NCBI GenBank assembly: GCA_021838065.1
Contig: JAKCEJ010000182.1
Location: 1-6,315 of the forward strand
Reading direction: 5' to 3'
Source of the DNA: Pseudomonadota bacterium
Lineage (GTDB): Bacteria > Pseudomonadota > Gammaproteobacteria > Steroidobacterales > Steroidobacteraceae
Length of the DNA stretch: 6,315 nt
This document shows positions 1-5,549 of the stretch, piece by piece (the stretch's first letter is position 1; each line of letters begins with the position of its first letter). The position numbers and the translations under genes are program-made. The notes under the pieces are model-generated. The model ran no database searches and was not told where the DNA came from. It was given only the letters and a program-made list of their open reading frames with translations.

Positions 1-34
1 GCCGCGCGGACAGCGCGGCGCGCGCGGCGCGTGA
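1..34 (+). CDS. Possible 3' end of an upstream gene (exbB expected)
   Basis: Only a few codons are visible. One forward frame ends with TGA at 32-34, giving a tail PRGQRGARGA, and this stop runs straight into the AGGAG of the next gene (TGAGGAG), a common arrangement between coupled genes. ExbB-type proton channel genes usually precede exbD, so this may be the end of exbB, but ten Arg/Gly/Ala-rich residues identify nothing. The frame of the following exbD is also open back to the left edge, so these bases could instead lie inside a longer exbD. The assignment rests on context only. Confidence 0.22.
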   Translation, partial: PRGQRGARGA

Positions 35-47
35 GGAGCTGTCGAAA

Positions 48-488
48 ATGTCGATGAATGTCGGGGGCGACCCTGGAGAAGAACCGGGCGTGATGGCCAC
101 CATCAACACGACGCCGCTCGTCGACGTCATGCTGGTGCTGCTCATCATCTTCCTTATCACGATTCCCGTGATCACGAAGACCGTGCCGGTGAAGCTGCCG
201 AAGGCGAACAACATCCCCACGCAGACCAAGCCGCAGGACATCACCATCGCGGTGGCCAAAGACGGCACGATCTACTGGAACAACGAGCTGGTGGCCAGCA
301 GTACAGTGCTGCTGCAGAAGGTGGAGCGGGTGGCCATCGAGGTGCCGCAGCCCTCGGTGCATATCCGCGGTGACCGCGATGCGGATTACAAGTCGGTCGG
401 ACACGTCCTGTACGAGCTGCAGCGCGGCGGTATGGTGAAGGTTGACTTCATCACCGAGCCGCACAGCAACGCACTCGAGGCTCCGTGA
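48..488 (+). CDS. exbD: ExbD/TolR-family biopolymer transport protein (first of two)
   Basis: This 146-residue protein is the usual length for ExbD. With ExbB it forms the inner-membrane proton channel that energises TonB-dependent outer-membrane uptake. The order is a short cytoplasmic tail (1-19), the family motif INTTPLVDVMLVLL starting at residue 19, one membrane segment (about 24-45), then a periplasmic domain (about 50-146). Asp26 in that motif aligns with the essential membrane aspartate of ExbD (Asp25 in E. coli), so the copy looks competent for proton transfer. The ATG at 48 has AGGAG at 34-38, nine bases upstream. The in-frame ATG at 54 would be too far from it. A second exbD follows after 45 bases, and the two differ clearly in the periplasmic part, so they are probably paralogues with separate roles. 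TolR is the alternative, but no pal/tolB-type neighbours are seen. Confidence 0.93.
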   Translation: MSMNVGGDPGEEPGVMATINTTPLVDVMLVLLIIFLITIPVITKTVPVKLPKANNIPTQTKPQDITIAVAKDGTIYWNNELVASSTVLLQKVERVAIEVPQPSVHIRGDRDADYKSVGHVLYELQRGGMVKVDFITEPHSNALEAP

Positions 489-533
489 TCAATTTGTGCC
501 GGGGCCGCAGGGCGCCCGAGGAGATCTGAAGTT

Positions 534-953
534 ATGGCTATGTCGACGGGATCCAAGTCCGGCGAGCCGATGGTCGATATCAACACCACTCCGTTGATCG
601 ACGTGCTGCTCGTGCTGCTGGTGACCCTGATCATTACGCTGCCGGTGATGACCCACTCGGTGAAGATGGATCTGCCGCAGAACCAGCATCAGCCGCCGCA
701 GAAGCCGCCGGAGGTCATCAACCTCGGCATCGACTTCGACGGCACCATCACCTGGAACGGCACGGTGGTGCCGAACATGCAGGTGCTCGACGGGTATTTC
801 CAGAGCGAATCGGTGAAGGACCCGCAGCCGGAGATTCACTTGAATCCCGACGGCATGGCGAAGTACGGGATCGTCGCGAAAGTGCTCGCGGACGCGCAGC
901 GCAACCGCATGACCAAGATCGGCTTCGTCAATACCTCGGAGTTCGCGCAGTAG
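534..953 (+). CDS. exbD: ExbD/TolR-family biopolymer transport protein (second of two)
   Basis: This is a second, 139-residue ExbD. A short N-terminal tail leads into the motif INTTPLIDVLLVLL (from residue 16), whose Asp23 corresponds to the conserved proton-carrying aspartate. The single membrane segment covers about 21-40, and a periplasmic domain fills the rest, including a TITWNGTVV stretch that parallels GTIYWNNELV in the first copy. The shared layout and weak overall similarity suggest an old duplication rather than a recent one. AGGAG at 519-523 lies ten bases before the ATG at 534, which favours it over the ATG at 540. The TAG stop at 951-953 shares a base with a possible GTG start of the next gene. 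Paired exbD genes are known in TonB clusters of Xanthomonas and relatives, where the copies are not interchangeable. Which receptor or substrate this system serves cannot be read from the sequence. Confidence 0.93.
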   Translation: MAMSTGSKSGEPMVDINTTPLIDVLLVLLVTLIITLPVMTHSVKMDLPQNQHQPPQKPPEVINLGIDFDGTITWNGTVVPNMQVLDGYFQSESVKDPQPEIHLNPDGMAKYGIVAKVLADAQRNRMTKIGFVNTSEFAQ

Positions 954-974
954 TGTCACTCATGTCATCCATGC

Positions 975-981
975 GAGAGAG
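975..981 (+). promoter_or_regulatory. Ribosome binding site deciding the TPR protein start
   Basis: GAGAGAG lies four bases before ATG 986 (the individual GAG cores are 4-8 bases away). It is the purine-rich element that best fits a start placing the signal peptide at the very N-terminus. A competing GGAG at 938-941, 11 bases before GTG 953, keeps the longer start possible. Confidence 0.45.
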
Positions 982-985
982 TTTC

Positions 986-2242
986 ATGAAGGTCAAGGGT
1001 ATAATGACGGCAGCGGCGCTCGGCGCCCTGCTGGTGTGTGGGGCGAGCGTTGTCGGCGTGACGCCGGCACATGCCGCGGCCACGCCGTCGCAGAAGATCA
1101 GCCGTCCCGTGGCGCTGAAGCTGCAGGCGGCACAGAAGGCGATTCAGAAGGGCGATTACGCGACCGGCCTCGGTGACCTGCACCAGGCCGAGGCCATGAA
1201 GGAGCTGCACACAAGCCCTTATGCGGAGCACCTCCTCAATCAGCTCTACGTGTTCGCGTACGAGAAGACTCACGAGTACGCCAAGCTCGCCCCCAGGCTC
1301 GAGGCGCTGCTCGGCGATGCGTGGGTGACGCCGCAGCAGACCCGCCAGTTCACGGTGGCGCTGGCGCAGATCTACTACCAGCTGAAGAACTATCCCAAGG
1401 CGGTCGAGTACGGCACCGAGGCGCTGCAGAAAGGCTATGCCACCGACGGGCAGATGGCGACGCTGGTCGGGCAGGCCTACTACCTGCAGAACAACTGGAA
1501 GCAGACCATCGTCTTCGAGCGCGGCCTGGTCGATGCGGCCGTCAAGGCCGGCAAGAAGCCGACGAAGCAGTCGCTGCAGCTGGTGCAGAGCTCGTGCATG
1601 AAGCTGCACGATCAGGGCTGCCTGCTGAACTCGCTCGAGCAGCTGGTGGTGTATTACCCGCAGCGCTCCTACTGGCAGTACCTGCTGTTCAGGACCTTCA
1701 AGAGCATCAAGAGCGACGCCAACCTGCTCGAGGCCTATCGGCTCGCCTTCGCGGTCGGGGTCATGCAGCAGCCGCATGAGTTCACCGACTACGCGGAGCT
1801 CGCCATCGAGGCCGGCTCCCCGGGCGAGGCCCAGACGGTGCTCAACTCCGCGCTGAAGAACAATATCTTCACCGATGCGCACGCGAAGGCCAAGGCCGAG
1901 CGCATCCTGAAGGACGCGAAGATGCGTGCGGCCAAGGACCAGCAGGACCTGGCCCACACCGCGGAGCTCGCCGCCAAGCAGCCGACCGGCAATTCGGACA
2001 TCCGCGTCGGGCTCGCGTACTACGGCTACAAGCAATACGCGAAGGCCATTGAACTGTTCAACTCGGGCATCGCCAAGGGCGGGCTCAGCAACACCGCCGA
2101 GGCGCATCTGCTGCTCGGCATCGCCCAGCTGAAGGCGGGCAACACGGCTGCGGCCCAGACTGCCTTCAACAGCGTCAAGGGTGATCCGACCCTGCAGCGC
2201 CTGGCTGCGCTGTGGACGCTCAAGGCGAGGTCGGTGGGCTGA
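986..2242 (+). CDS. Secreted TPR protein, putative accessory component of the TonB system
   Basis: The product is 418 residues from the preferred start. It opens with a textbook Sec signal peptide: basic MKVK, a hydrophobic stretch at about 5-25, and a VTPAHA|A cleavage site after residue 30, so it should be periplasmic. The rest is helical with TPR-like units, clearest at about 121-151, 155-188, 337-370 and 372-403 (patterns such as AQIYYQLKNYPKAVEYGTEAL and GLAYYGYKQYAKAIELF). The mature chain has only two cysteines, Cys204 and Cys212. TPR proteins at the end of exbB-exbD-exbD-tonB clusters are commonly annotated as putative TonB-system components; their mechanism is not settled and scaffolding is an inference. 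The frame is open to a GTG at 953 and an ATG at 962. I prefer ATG 986 because GAGAGAG (975-981) precedes it and the signal peptide then begins at residue 1. The 953 start would add 11 residues and overlap exbD by one base. Confidence 0.85.
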   Translation: MKVKGIMTAAALGALLVCGASVVGVTPAHAAATPSQKISRPVALKLQAAQKAIQKGDYATGLGDLHQAEAMKELHTSPYAEHLLNQLYVFAYEKTHEYAKLAPRLEALLGDAWVTPQQTRQFTVALAQIYYQLKNYPKAVEYGTEALQKGYATDGQMATLVGQAYYLQNNWKQTIVFERGLVDAAVKAGKKPTKQSLQLVQSSCMKLHDQGCLLNSLEQLVVYYPQRSYWQYLLFRTFKSIKSDANLLEAYRLAFAVGVMQQPHEFTDYAELAIEAGSPGEAQTVLNSALKNNIFTDAHAKAKAERILKDAKMRAAKDQQDLAHTAELAAKQPTGNSDIRVGLAYYGYKQYAKAIELFNSGIAKGGLSNTAEAHLLLGIAQLKAGNTAAAQTAFNSVKGDPTLQRLAALWTLKARSVG

Positions 2243-2250
2243 GCCCACCG
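2232..2250 (+). other. Hairpin spanning the TPR gene stop codon
   Basis: CGGTGGGCT at 2232-2240 and AGCCCACCG at 2242-2250 are perfect reverse complements. As RNA this gives an 8-bp, mostly G-C stem with a TGA loop, and that loop is the stop codon of the TPR gene (2240-2242). No T-tract follows, so it is not a standard intrinsic terminator. It could protect or process the upstream mRNA end, or reduce read-through into the peroxiredoxin gene. It could also be chance in GC-rich DNA. Confidence 0.4.
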
Positions 2251-2287
2251 GCGCACCCGATCCGAGGCACTCAGGAGGAAACCGCAC

Positions 2288-2770
2288 ATGGCCATTAAAG
2301 CCGGAGAGCGCATGCCCGCGGGCGTGCTGAAGACGATGAGCGCGGAGGGTCCCAAGGACCTCAGCACCGAGGAGCTCTTCAAGGGCAAGAAGGTGGTGCT
2401 GTTCTCGGTGCCCGGGGCGTTCACGCCCACGTGTGATGCGAAGCACCTGCCGGGCTTCGTGCAGCTGGCCGACCAGATCCGCGCCAAGGGCGTGGACCTG
2501 ATCGCCTGCATGGCCGTCAACGACGTGTTCGTCATGAACGCCTGGGGCAAGGCTTCGGGCGTGGGCGATAAGGTGATGATGCTGGCCGACGGCAATGGAG
2601 AGTACGCCAAGGCGCTCGGCCTCGAACTCGATGCGCGGGGATTCGGGCTGGGTCTGCGCGGCCAGCGCTTCGCGCTGGTGATCGACAACGGCGTGGTCAA
2701 GCACGCCAATGTCGAGGCGCCGGGGCAGTTCAAGGTCTCCGCCGCGGAGAGCGTGCTCGCTCAGCTCTGA
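2288..2770 (+). CDS. Prx5-type peroxiredoxin (thioredoxin-fold thiol peroxidase)
   Basis: This 160-residue cytoplasmic protein is of the Prx5/AhpE-like redoxin class, which reduces hydrogen peroxide and organic hydroperoxides using a small thiol donor. The active-site motif PGAFTPTC puts the peroxidatic cysteine at residue 49, with Pro42 and Thr46 in their usual places. A second family block, IACMAVNDVFVMNAWG, spans 72-87, and Arg127 in the RFALVIDNG block matches the conserved active-site arginine. The only other cysteine is Cys74, and there is no C-terminal resolving cysteine or fused glutaredoxin domain. A one-cysteine mechanism with glutaredoxin/glutathione or thioredoxin as reductant is therefore likely; the donor is inferred. 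A strong AGGAGG at 2273-2278, nine bases before ATG 2288, supports the start. No promoter is evident in the 45 bases after the TPR gene, so it is probably co-transcribed with the TonB module. The ETF genes converge on it from the right. Confidence 0.95.
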   Translation: MAIKAGERMPAGVLKTMSAEGPKDLSTEELFKGKKVVLFSVPGAFTPTCDAKHLPGFVQLADQIRAKGVDLIACMAVNDVFVMNAWGKASGVGDKVMMLADGNGEYAKALGLELDARGFGLGLRGQRFALVIDNGVVKHANVEAPGQFKVSAAESVLAQL

Positions 2771-2774
2771 CCCG

Positions 2775-2789
2775 CTCGGGGCGCCCGAG
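2775..2789 (+). other. Short inverted repeat after the peroxiredoxin stop
   Basis: CTCGGG (2775-2780), GCG and CCCGAG (2784-2789) form a perfect 6-bp stem with a 3-base loop, starting five bases after the stop codon. It lacks a T-tract and sits just before the much stronger terminator hairpin. It may stabilise the transcript end or mean nothing. Confidence 0.25.
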
Positions 2790-2801
2790 GTCCCATCCAT
2801 G

Positions 2802-2836
2802 AAAAAGGGGGTTCGCCACAAGCGAACCCCCTTTTT
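2802..2836. terminator. Bidirectional intrinsic terminator between converging genes
   Basis: AAAAAGGGGGTTCGC (2802-2816) and GCGAACCCCCTTTTT (2822-2836) are a perfect 15-base inverted repeat around the 5-base loop CACAA. On either strand the transcript has a 10-bp G-C-rich stem (GGGGGTTCGC) followed by five U residues, so it can stop the peroxiredoxin operon from the left and etfBA from the right. It lies 31 bases after the peroxiredoxin stop and 26 bases after the etfA stop. Confidence 0.95.
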
Positions 2837-2862
2837 GCTGAGCGGCGCGAGCCGGCCGGCGC

Positions 2863-3804
2863 TCAACCGATGAGCTGCTCAAGCTGAGGCACGATCTCGA
2901 ACAGATCCCCCACGAGACCGATGTCGGCCACCTCGAAGATCGGGGCTTCCGGGTCCTTGTTGATCGCCACGATGGTGCGGGCGTCCTTGATGCCCGTCAG
3001 GTGTTGAATGGCCCCCGAGATCCCGATGGCGATGTACAGCTCGGGCGCAATGATCTTGCCGGTCTGTCCCACTTGCAGCTCGTTCGGCGCGTAGCCGGCG
3101 TCGACGGCGGCGCGCGAGGCGCCGACGGCGGCGTGGAGCTTGTCGGCGAACCGATAGAGCATCTGGAACGACTCGGCGCTGCCGAGGGCGCGCCCGCCGG
3201 AGACCACCTTGCCGGCGGTCTGCAGGTCGGGCCGGTCGCTCTTGGCGGCGGACACCGATACGAAGCGGGTGTGCGTGGGCGGCGCGACGGGGCTCGCCGC
3301 TTCGATGGGCGCCTGAGCGCCGGTGCCTGCGGCCTGGAACGAGGCGGTGCGCACCGTCCCGACCACCTTGGCTCCGTCCAGCACTTCGACCGTGATGACG
3401 GCGTTGCCGGCGTAGATCGGGCGGCGAAAGCGCGTCGCGCTCTCCACCGCCATGATGTCGCTCACCTGCACCGTCTCGAGCAGCGCGGCGATGCGCGGCA
3501 TCAGATCCTTGCCGAAGGTGCTCGAGGGGCCGAGCACATGGCTGTAGGGGCCGGCGAGGGCGGCGATCTGCGGGGCGATCGCCGCGGCGAGCGGGTGCTC
3601 GTGAATGGGATGCTCGACGGTCACCACGCGGTGCACGCCTGAGACGGCAGCGGCCTGAGCGGCAACGGCTGCAGCATTGGCCGCACAGACCACGACGGTG
3701 ATGTGCGCGTCGGGGATGGTGGCGGCGCACGCGACGCACTTGGCGGTCGCGACGCTGAGCGTTCGGCCGTTGTGTTCGGCGACGATCAGGATGTTCGGGC
3801 TCAT
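2863..3804 (-). CDS. etfA: Electron transfer flavoprotein, alpha subunit (FixB family)
   Basis: This 313-residue subunit carries the FAD of the ETF heterodimer, which takes electrons from acyl-CoA and other dehydrogenases and gives them to ETF-ubiquinone oxidoreductase. The N-terminal domain (1 to about 180) begins SPNILIVAEHNG. The C-terminal FAD domain (about 195-313) holds the family blocks GRALGSAESF (204-213), SRAAVDAGY (230-238, with the FAD-side arginine at 231), QVGQTGKI (244-251), LYIAIGISGAIQH (256-268) and INKDPEAPIF (281-290). These closely match the mitochondrial and proteobacterial type rather than nitrogen-fixation FixB or bifurcating forms. The ATG at 3804 lies 3 bases after the etfB stop, with AAGGA (complement of 3817-3821) 12 bases upstream inside the end of etfB, so translation is probably coupled. 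Length is normal and the gene is intact. The ETF dehydrogenase partner is not in the window. Confidence 0.97.
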   Translation of the reverse strand: MSPNILIVAEHNGRTLSVATAKCVACAATIPDAHITVVVCAANAAAVAAQAAAVSGVHRVVTVEHPIHEHPLAAAIAPQIAALAGPYSHVLGPSSTFGKDLMPRIAALLETVQVSDIMAVESATRFRRPIYAGNAVITVEVLDGAKVVGTVRTASFQAAGTGAQAPIEAASPVAPPTHTRFVSVSAAKSDRPDLQTAGKVVSGGRALGSAESFQMLYRFADKLHAAVGASRAAVDAGYAPNELQVGQTGKIIAPELYIAIGISGAIQHLTGIKDARTIVAINKDPEAPIFEVADIGLVGDLFEIVPQLEQLIG

Positions 3805-3807
3805 GAT

Positions 3808-4557
3808 CTACAGCAATCCTTTCTGCTTCAGCGCGGCGACGAGCTCGGCGGCGTCTTTGACGCGGACACCCTTGTGACGTTGCGCGGGCGGCGCGTAGCG
3901 CGGCGTCTTCAGCTGCGCGCGCGGCGTGACGCCGAGCGCCTCGAGGGTGAGGGTCTCGAGCGGCTTCTTCTTTGCCTTCATGATGTCCGGCAGCTTCACA
4001 TAGCGCGGCTCGTTCAGGCGCAGATCCACGGTCACCACGGCCGGCAGGTCGACCTCGATGGTCTCGAGTCCCGCATCGATCTCGCGGGTCACCCGCGCCT
4101 TGCCTTCCGAGAGCTCGACCTTCGAGGCGAAGGTGGCCTGCGGTCGCTCCCACAGCGCGGCGAGCATCTGGCCGGTCTGGCCGTTGTCATCGTCGATGGC
4201 CTGCTTGCCGAGCAGCACCAGAAAGGGCTGCTCGCGCTCGGTGAGCGCGCGCAGGACGCGGGCGGTGGCCAGCGGCTCGAGCGGTGTGTCGGTCTGCACG
4301 TGCAGCGCCCGGTCGGCGCCCATGGCAAGGCAGGTGCGCAGCTGCGGTTGGCAGTCCGCCGGTCCCACCGTCGCCACGATCACCTCCTCGGCCGCGCCGC
4401 GCTCCTTGATGCGCAGCGCCTCCTCGAGCGCGATCTCATCGAAGGGATTGACGCTCATCTTGACGCCCTCGGTGACAACCCCGGATCCGTCGGGCTTGAT
4501 GCGAATGCGCACGTTGTAGTCCACGACGCGCTTGATGCCGACCAATATGCGTTTCAT
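3808..4557 (-). CDS. etfB: Electron transfer flavoprotein, beta subunit (FixA family)
   Basis: This 249-residue beta subunit pairs with EtfA, binds AMP and supplies the loop that docks dehydrogenases. Visible family features are MKRILVGIKRVVDYN at the N-terminus, NPFDE (37-41), GKQAIDDDNGQTGQ (117-130) and the ETF-beta signature between about 177 and 198 (VDLRLNEPRY then KLPDIMKAKKK). The leucine-containing recognition loop in that signature is typical of group I ETFs, which serve fatty-acid and amino-acid oxidation. The Shine-Dalgarno site before ATG 4557 is weak (GGCGG a few bases upstream); the start is kept because the N-terminus fits the family exactly. The order etfB-etfA is the normal one. 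Transcription probably starts in the 62-base gap shared with oppB and ends at the hairpin after etfA. Confidence 0.97.
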   Translation of the reverse strand: MKRILVGIKRVVDYNVRIRIKPDGSGVVTEGVKMSVNPFDEIALEEALRIKERGAAEEVIVATVGPADCQPQLRTCLAMGADRALHVQTDTPLEPLATARVLRALTEREQPFLVLLGKQAIDDDNGQTGQMLAALWERPQATFASKVELSEGKARVTREIDAGLETIEVDLPAVVTVDLRLNEPRYVKLPDIMKAKKKPLETLTLEALGVTPRAQLKTPRYAPPAQRHKGVRVKDAAELVAALKQKGLL

Positions 4558-4588
4558 TGCACCGCCACAGGCTCGAGAGACTGCGGGA

Positions 4589-4597
4589 AATATAGCA
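4589..4597 (-). promoter_or_regulatory. Candidate extended -10 promoter for etfBA
   Basis: On the minus strand the gap reads TGCTATATT, a TG-N extended -10 element whose hexamer TATATT differs from TATAAT at one base. It lies 31 bases before the etfB ATG and would give a leader of about 25 bases. No good -35 hexamer is found 16-18 bases upstream, as is usual for extended -10 promoters. It is the most A/T-rich stretch of the gap. The prediction is by eye. Confidence 0.42.
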
Positions 4598-4619
4598 GAG
4601 GTTCGCGCTAAACTGAGTC

Positions 4620-5549
4620 ATGCTCGGCTACGCACTACGCCGCATTGCGGGGATCGTTCCGGTCCTGCTGATCCTGCTCACCGTTTCGTTTTTCGTCATC
4701 CGCTTGGCGCCCGGCGGGCCGTTCGCCGCTGGCAGGGCGCTCTCGGGGCGCGCGCGTGAGGAGCTTGAGCGAGTCTACGGGCTGAATCGGCCGCTCGGCG
4801 TGCAGTACGGGCATTATCTGCTGGCGCTCGCGCACGGCGATCTCGGTCCCTCCTACAGCATGCGTGACGACACGGTCGCCGGGCTCATCGCCGCGGGCCT
4901 GCCCGTGAGCGCCACGCTCGGGGCGGCGGCGCTGGTGCTGGCCGTGCTGAGCGGTGTGCCGCTTGGCGTGCGCGCCGCCTTGCGCCGCGGCGGCGCGCTC
5001 GATCGGTTCCTTGCGGCGTTCGCGGCGCTGACGCTCGCGTTGCCGAGTTTCGTCACCGGTCCGCTGCTGGCGCTCGCGTTCGGGCTGTGGCTGCATTGGC
5101 TGCCGGTGGCCGGCTGGCAACCCGACACGCCCCGTGATCTGATCCTGCCGGCGGTGACGCTGGCGCTGCCCCTGTCGGCGTCCATCGCGCGGCTGATGCG
5201 CGCGAGCCTGCTCGAGGTGCTGAATGCAAGCTACATCCGCACCGCGCGCGCGCGCGGCCTCGGGCGCGCGCGCGTGCTGTGGCATCACGCGCTGCGCCCG
5301 GCGCTGGTGCCGGTGGTGAGTTATCTCGGGCCGGCGGCAACCTACCTGGTCACCGGATCGCTGGTCGTCGAGACGGTGTTCCAGCTGCCGGGCACGGGGC
5401 GCTATCTCGTCGAGGGCGCCATCGACCGGGACTACACCCTGGTGATGGGCATGGTGCTGGTGTACGGCACGCTGACGCTGCTCGCGAACCTCGCCGCGGA
5501 CCTGCTGCATGCCTGGCTCGACCCGCGCATTCGTCATGAGCCGAGCTGA
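4620..5549 (+). CDS. oppB: Oligopeptide ABC transporter permease, OppB type
   Basis: This 309-residue inner-membrane protein is one of the two channel subunits of an oligopeptide importer. Six membrane segments fall at about 10-28, 98-118, 130-160, 173-190, 230-250 and 275-298. Diagnostic blocks are IRLAPGGPF (27-35), LAHGDLGPSYS (70-80), the ATPase-contacting EAA loop (about 200-227, SYIRTARARGL then HALRPALVP) and the end VDVLY-like LAADLLHAWLDPRIR. From memory it follows E. coli OppB more closely than DppB, including the LAPGGPF and GDLGPSYS blocks and the length. ATG 4620 matches the family N-terminus (MLGYALRRI), yet no clear Shine-Dalgarno precedes it; the nearest GAGG (4598-4601) is 18 bases away. 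No binding-protein gene sits upstream, as etfB begins there in the opposite direction. The substrate could be peptides, including murein peptides. Confidence 0.93.
   Translation: MLGYALRRIAGIVPVLLILLTVSFFVIRLAPGGPFAAGRALSGRAREELERVYGLNRPLGVQYGHYLLALAHGDLGPSYSMRDDTVAGLIAAGLPVSATLGAAALVLAVLSGVPLGVRAALRRGGALDRFLAAFAALTLALPSFVTGPLLALAFGLWLHWLPVAGWQPDTPRDLILPAVTLALPLSASIARLMRASLLEVLNASYIRTARARGLGRARVLWHHALRPALVPVVSYLGPAATYLVTGSLVVETVFQLPGTGRYLVEGAIDRDYTLVMGMVLVYGTLTLLANLAADLLHAWLDPRIRHEPS

Noticed and set aside
1..47. N-terminal extension of the first ExbD through the open frame to the left edge
   Set aside because: The extra residues (RADSAARAAREELSK) are not typical of ExbD, while ATG 48 has a well-spaced AGGAG and gives a normal-length cytoplasmic tail.
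510..521. GGGCGCCCGAGG occurs both before the second exbD and again at 2779-2790 after the peroxiredoxin gene
   Set aside because: A 12-base match built round the palindrome GGGCGCCC is easily reached by chance in DNA this GC-rich. Only two copies are seen, and the flanks do not match.
1058..1075. Possible lipoprotein signal in the TPR protein (LLVCGAS)
   Set aside because: The residue before the cysteine is Val, not Gly or Ala, and a strong AHA|A signal peptidase I site follows 12 residues later.
2851..2860. GCCGGCCGGC palindrome just past the etfA end
   Set aside because: It is a simple GC palindrome with no loop or T-tract, and the strong terminator beside it accounts for transcript ending.
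965..2866. A 633-codon open frame on the minus strand opposite the TPR and peroxiredoxin genes
   Set aside because: The product is Arg/Leu/His/Gln-rich with no recognisable domain. It runs through two well-supported genes and across the terminator, as expected of a GC-rich antisense shadow.
2879..4153. A 424-codon minus-strand frame overlapping etfA and etfB in another frame
   Set aside because: The protein is almost entirely Arg, Gly, Ala and His, and the true frames of the same strand carry clear ETF motifs.
3703..4611. A 302-codon plus-strand frame opposite etfB and the start of etfA
   Set aside because: It is antisense to highly conserved ETF genes, and its composition (Arg, Leu, Gly, His) is typical of a reverse-frame shadow with no motif.
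4635..5537. A 300-codon minus-strand frame opposite oppB
   Set aside because: The translation is Arg/Gln/His-rich low complexity and is the complement of a convincing membrane permease.
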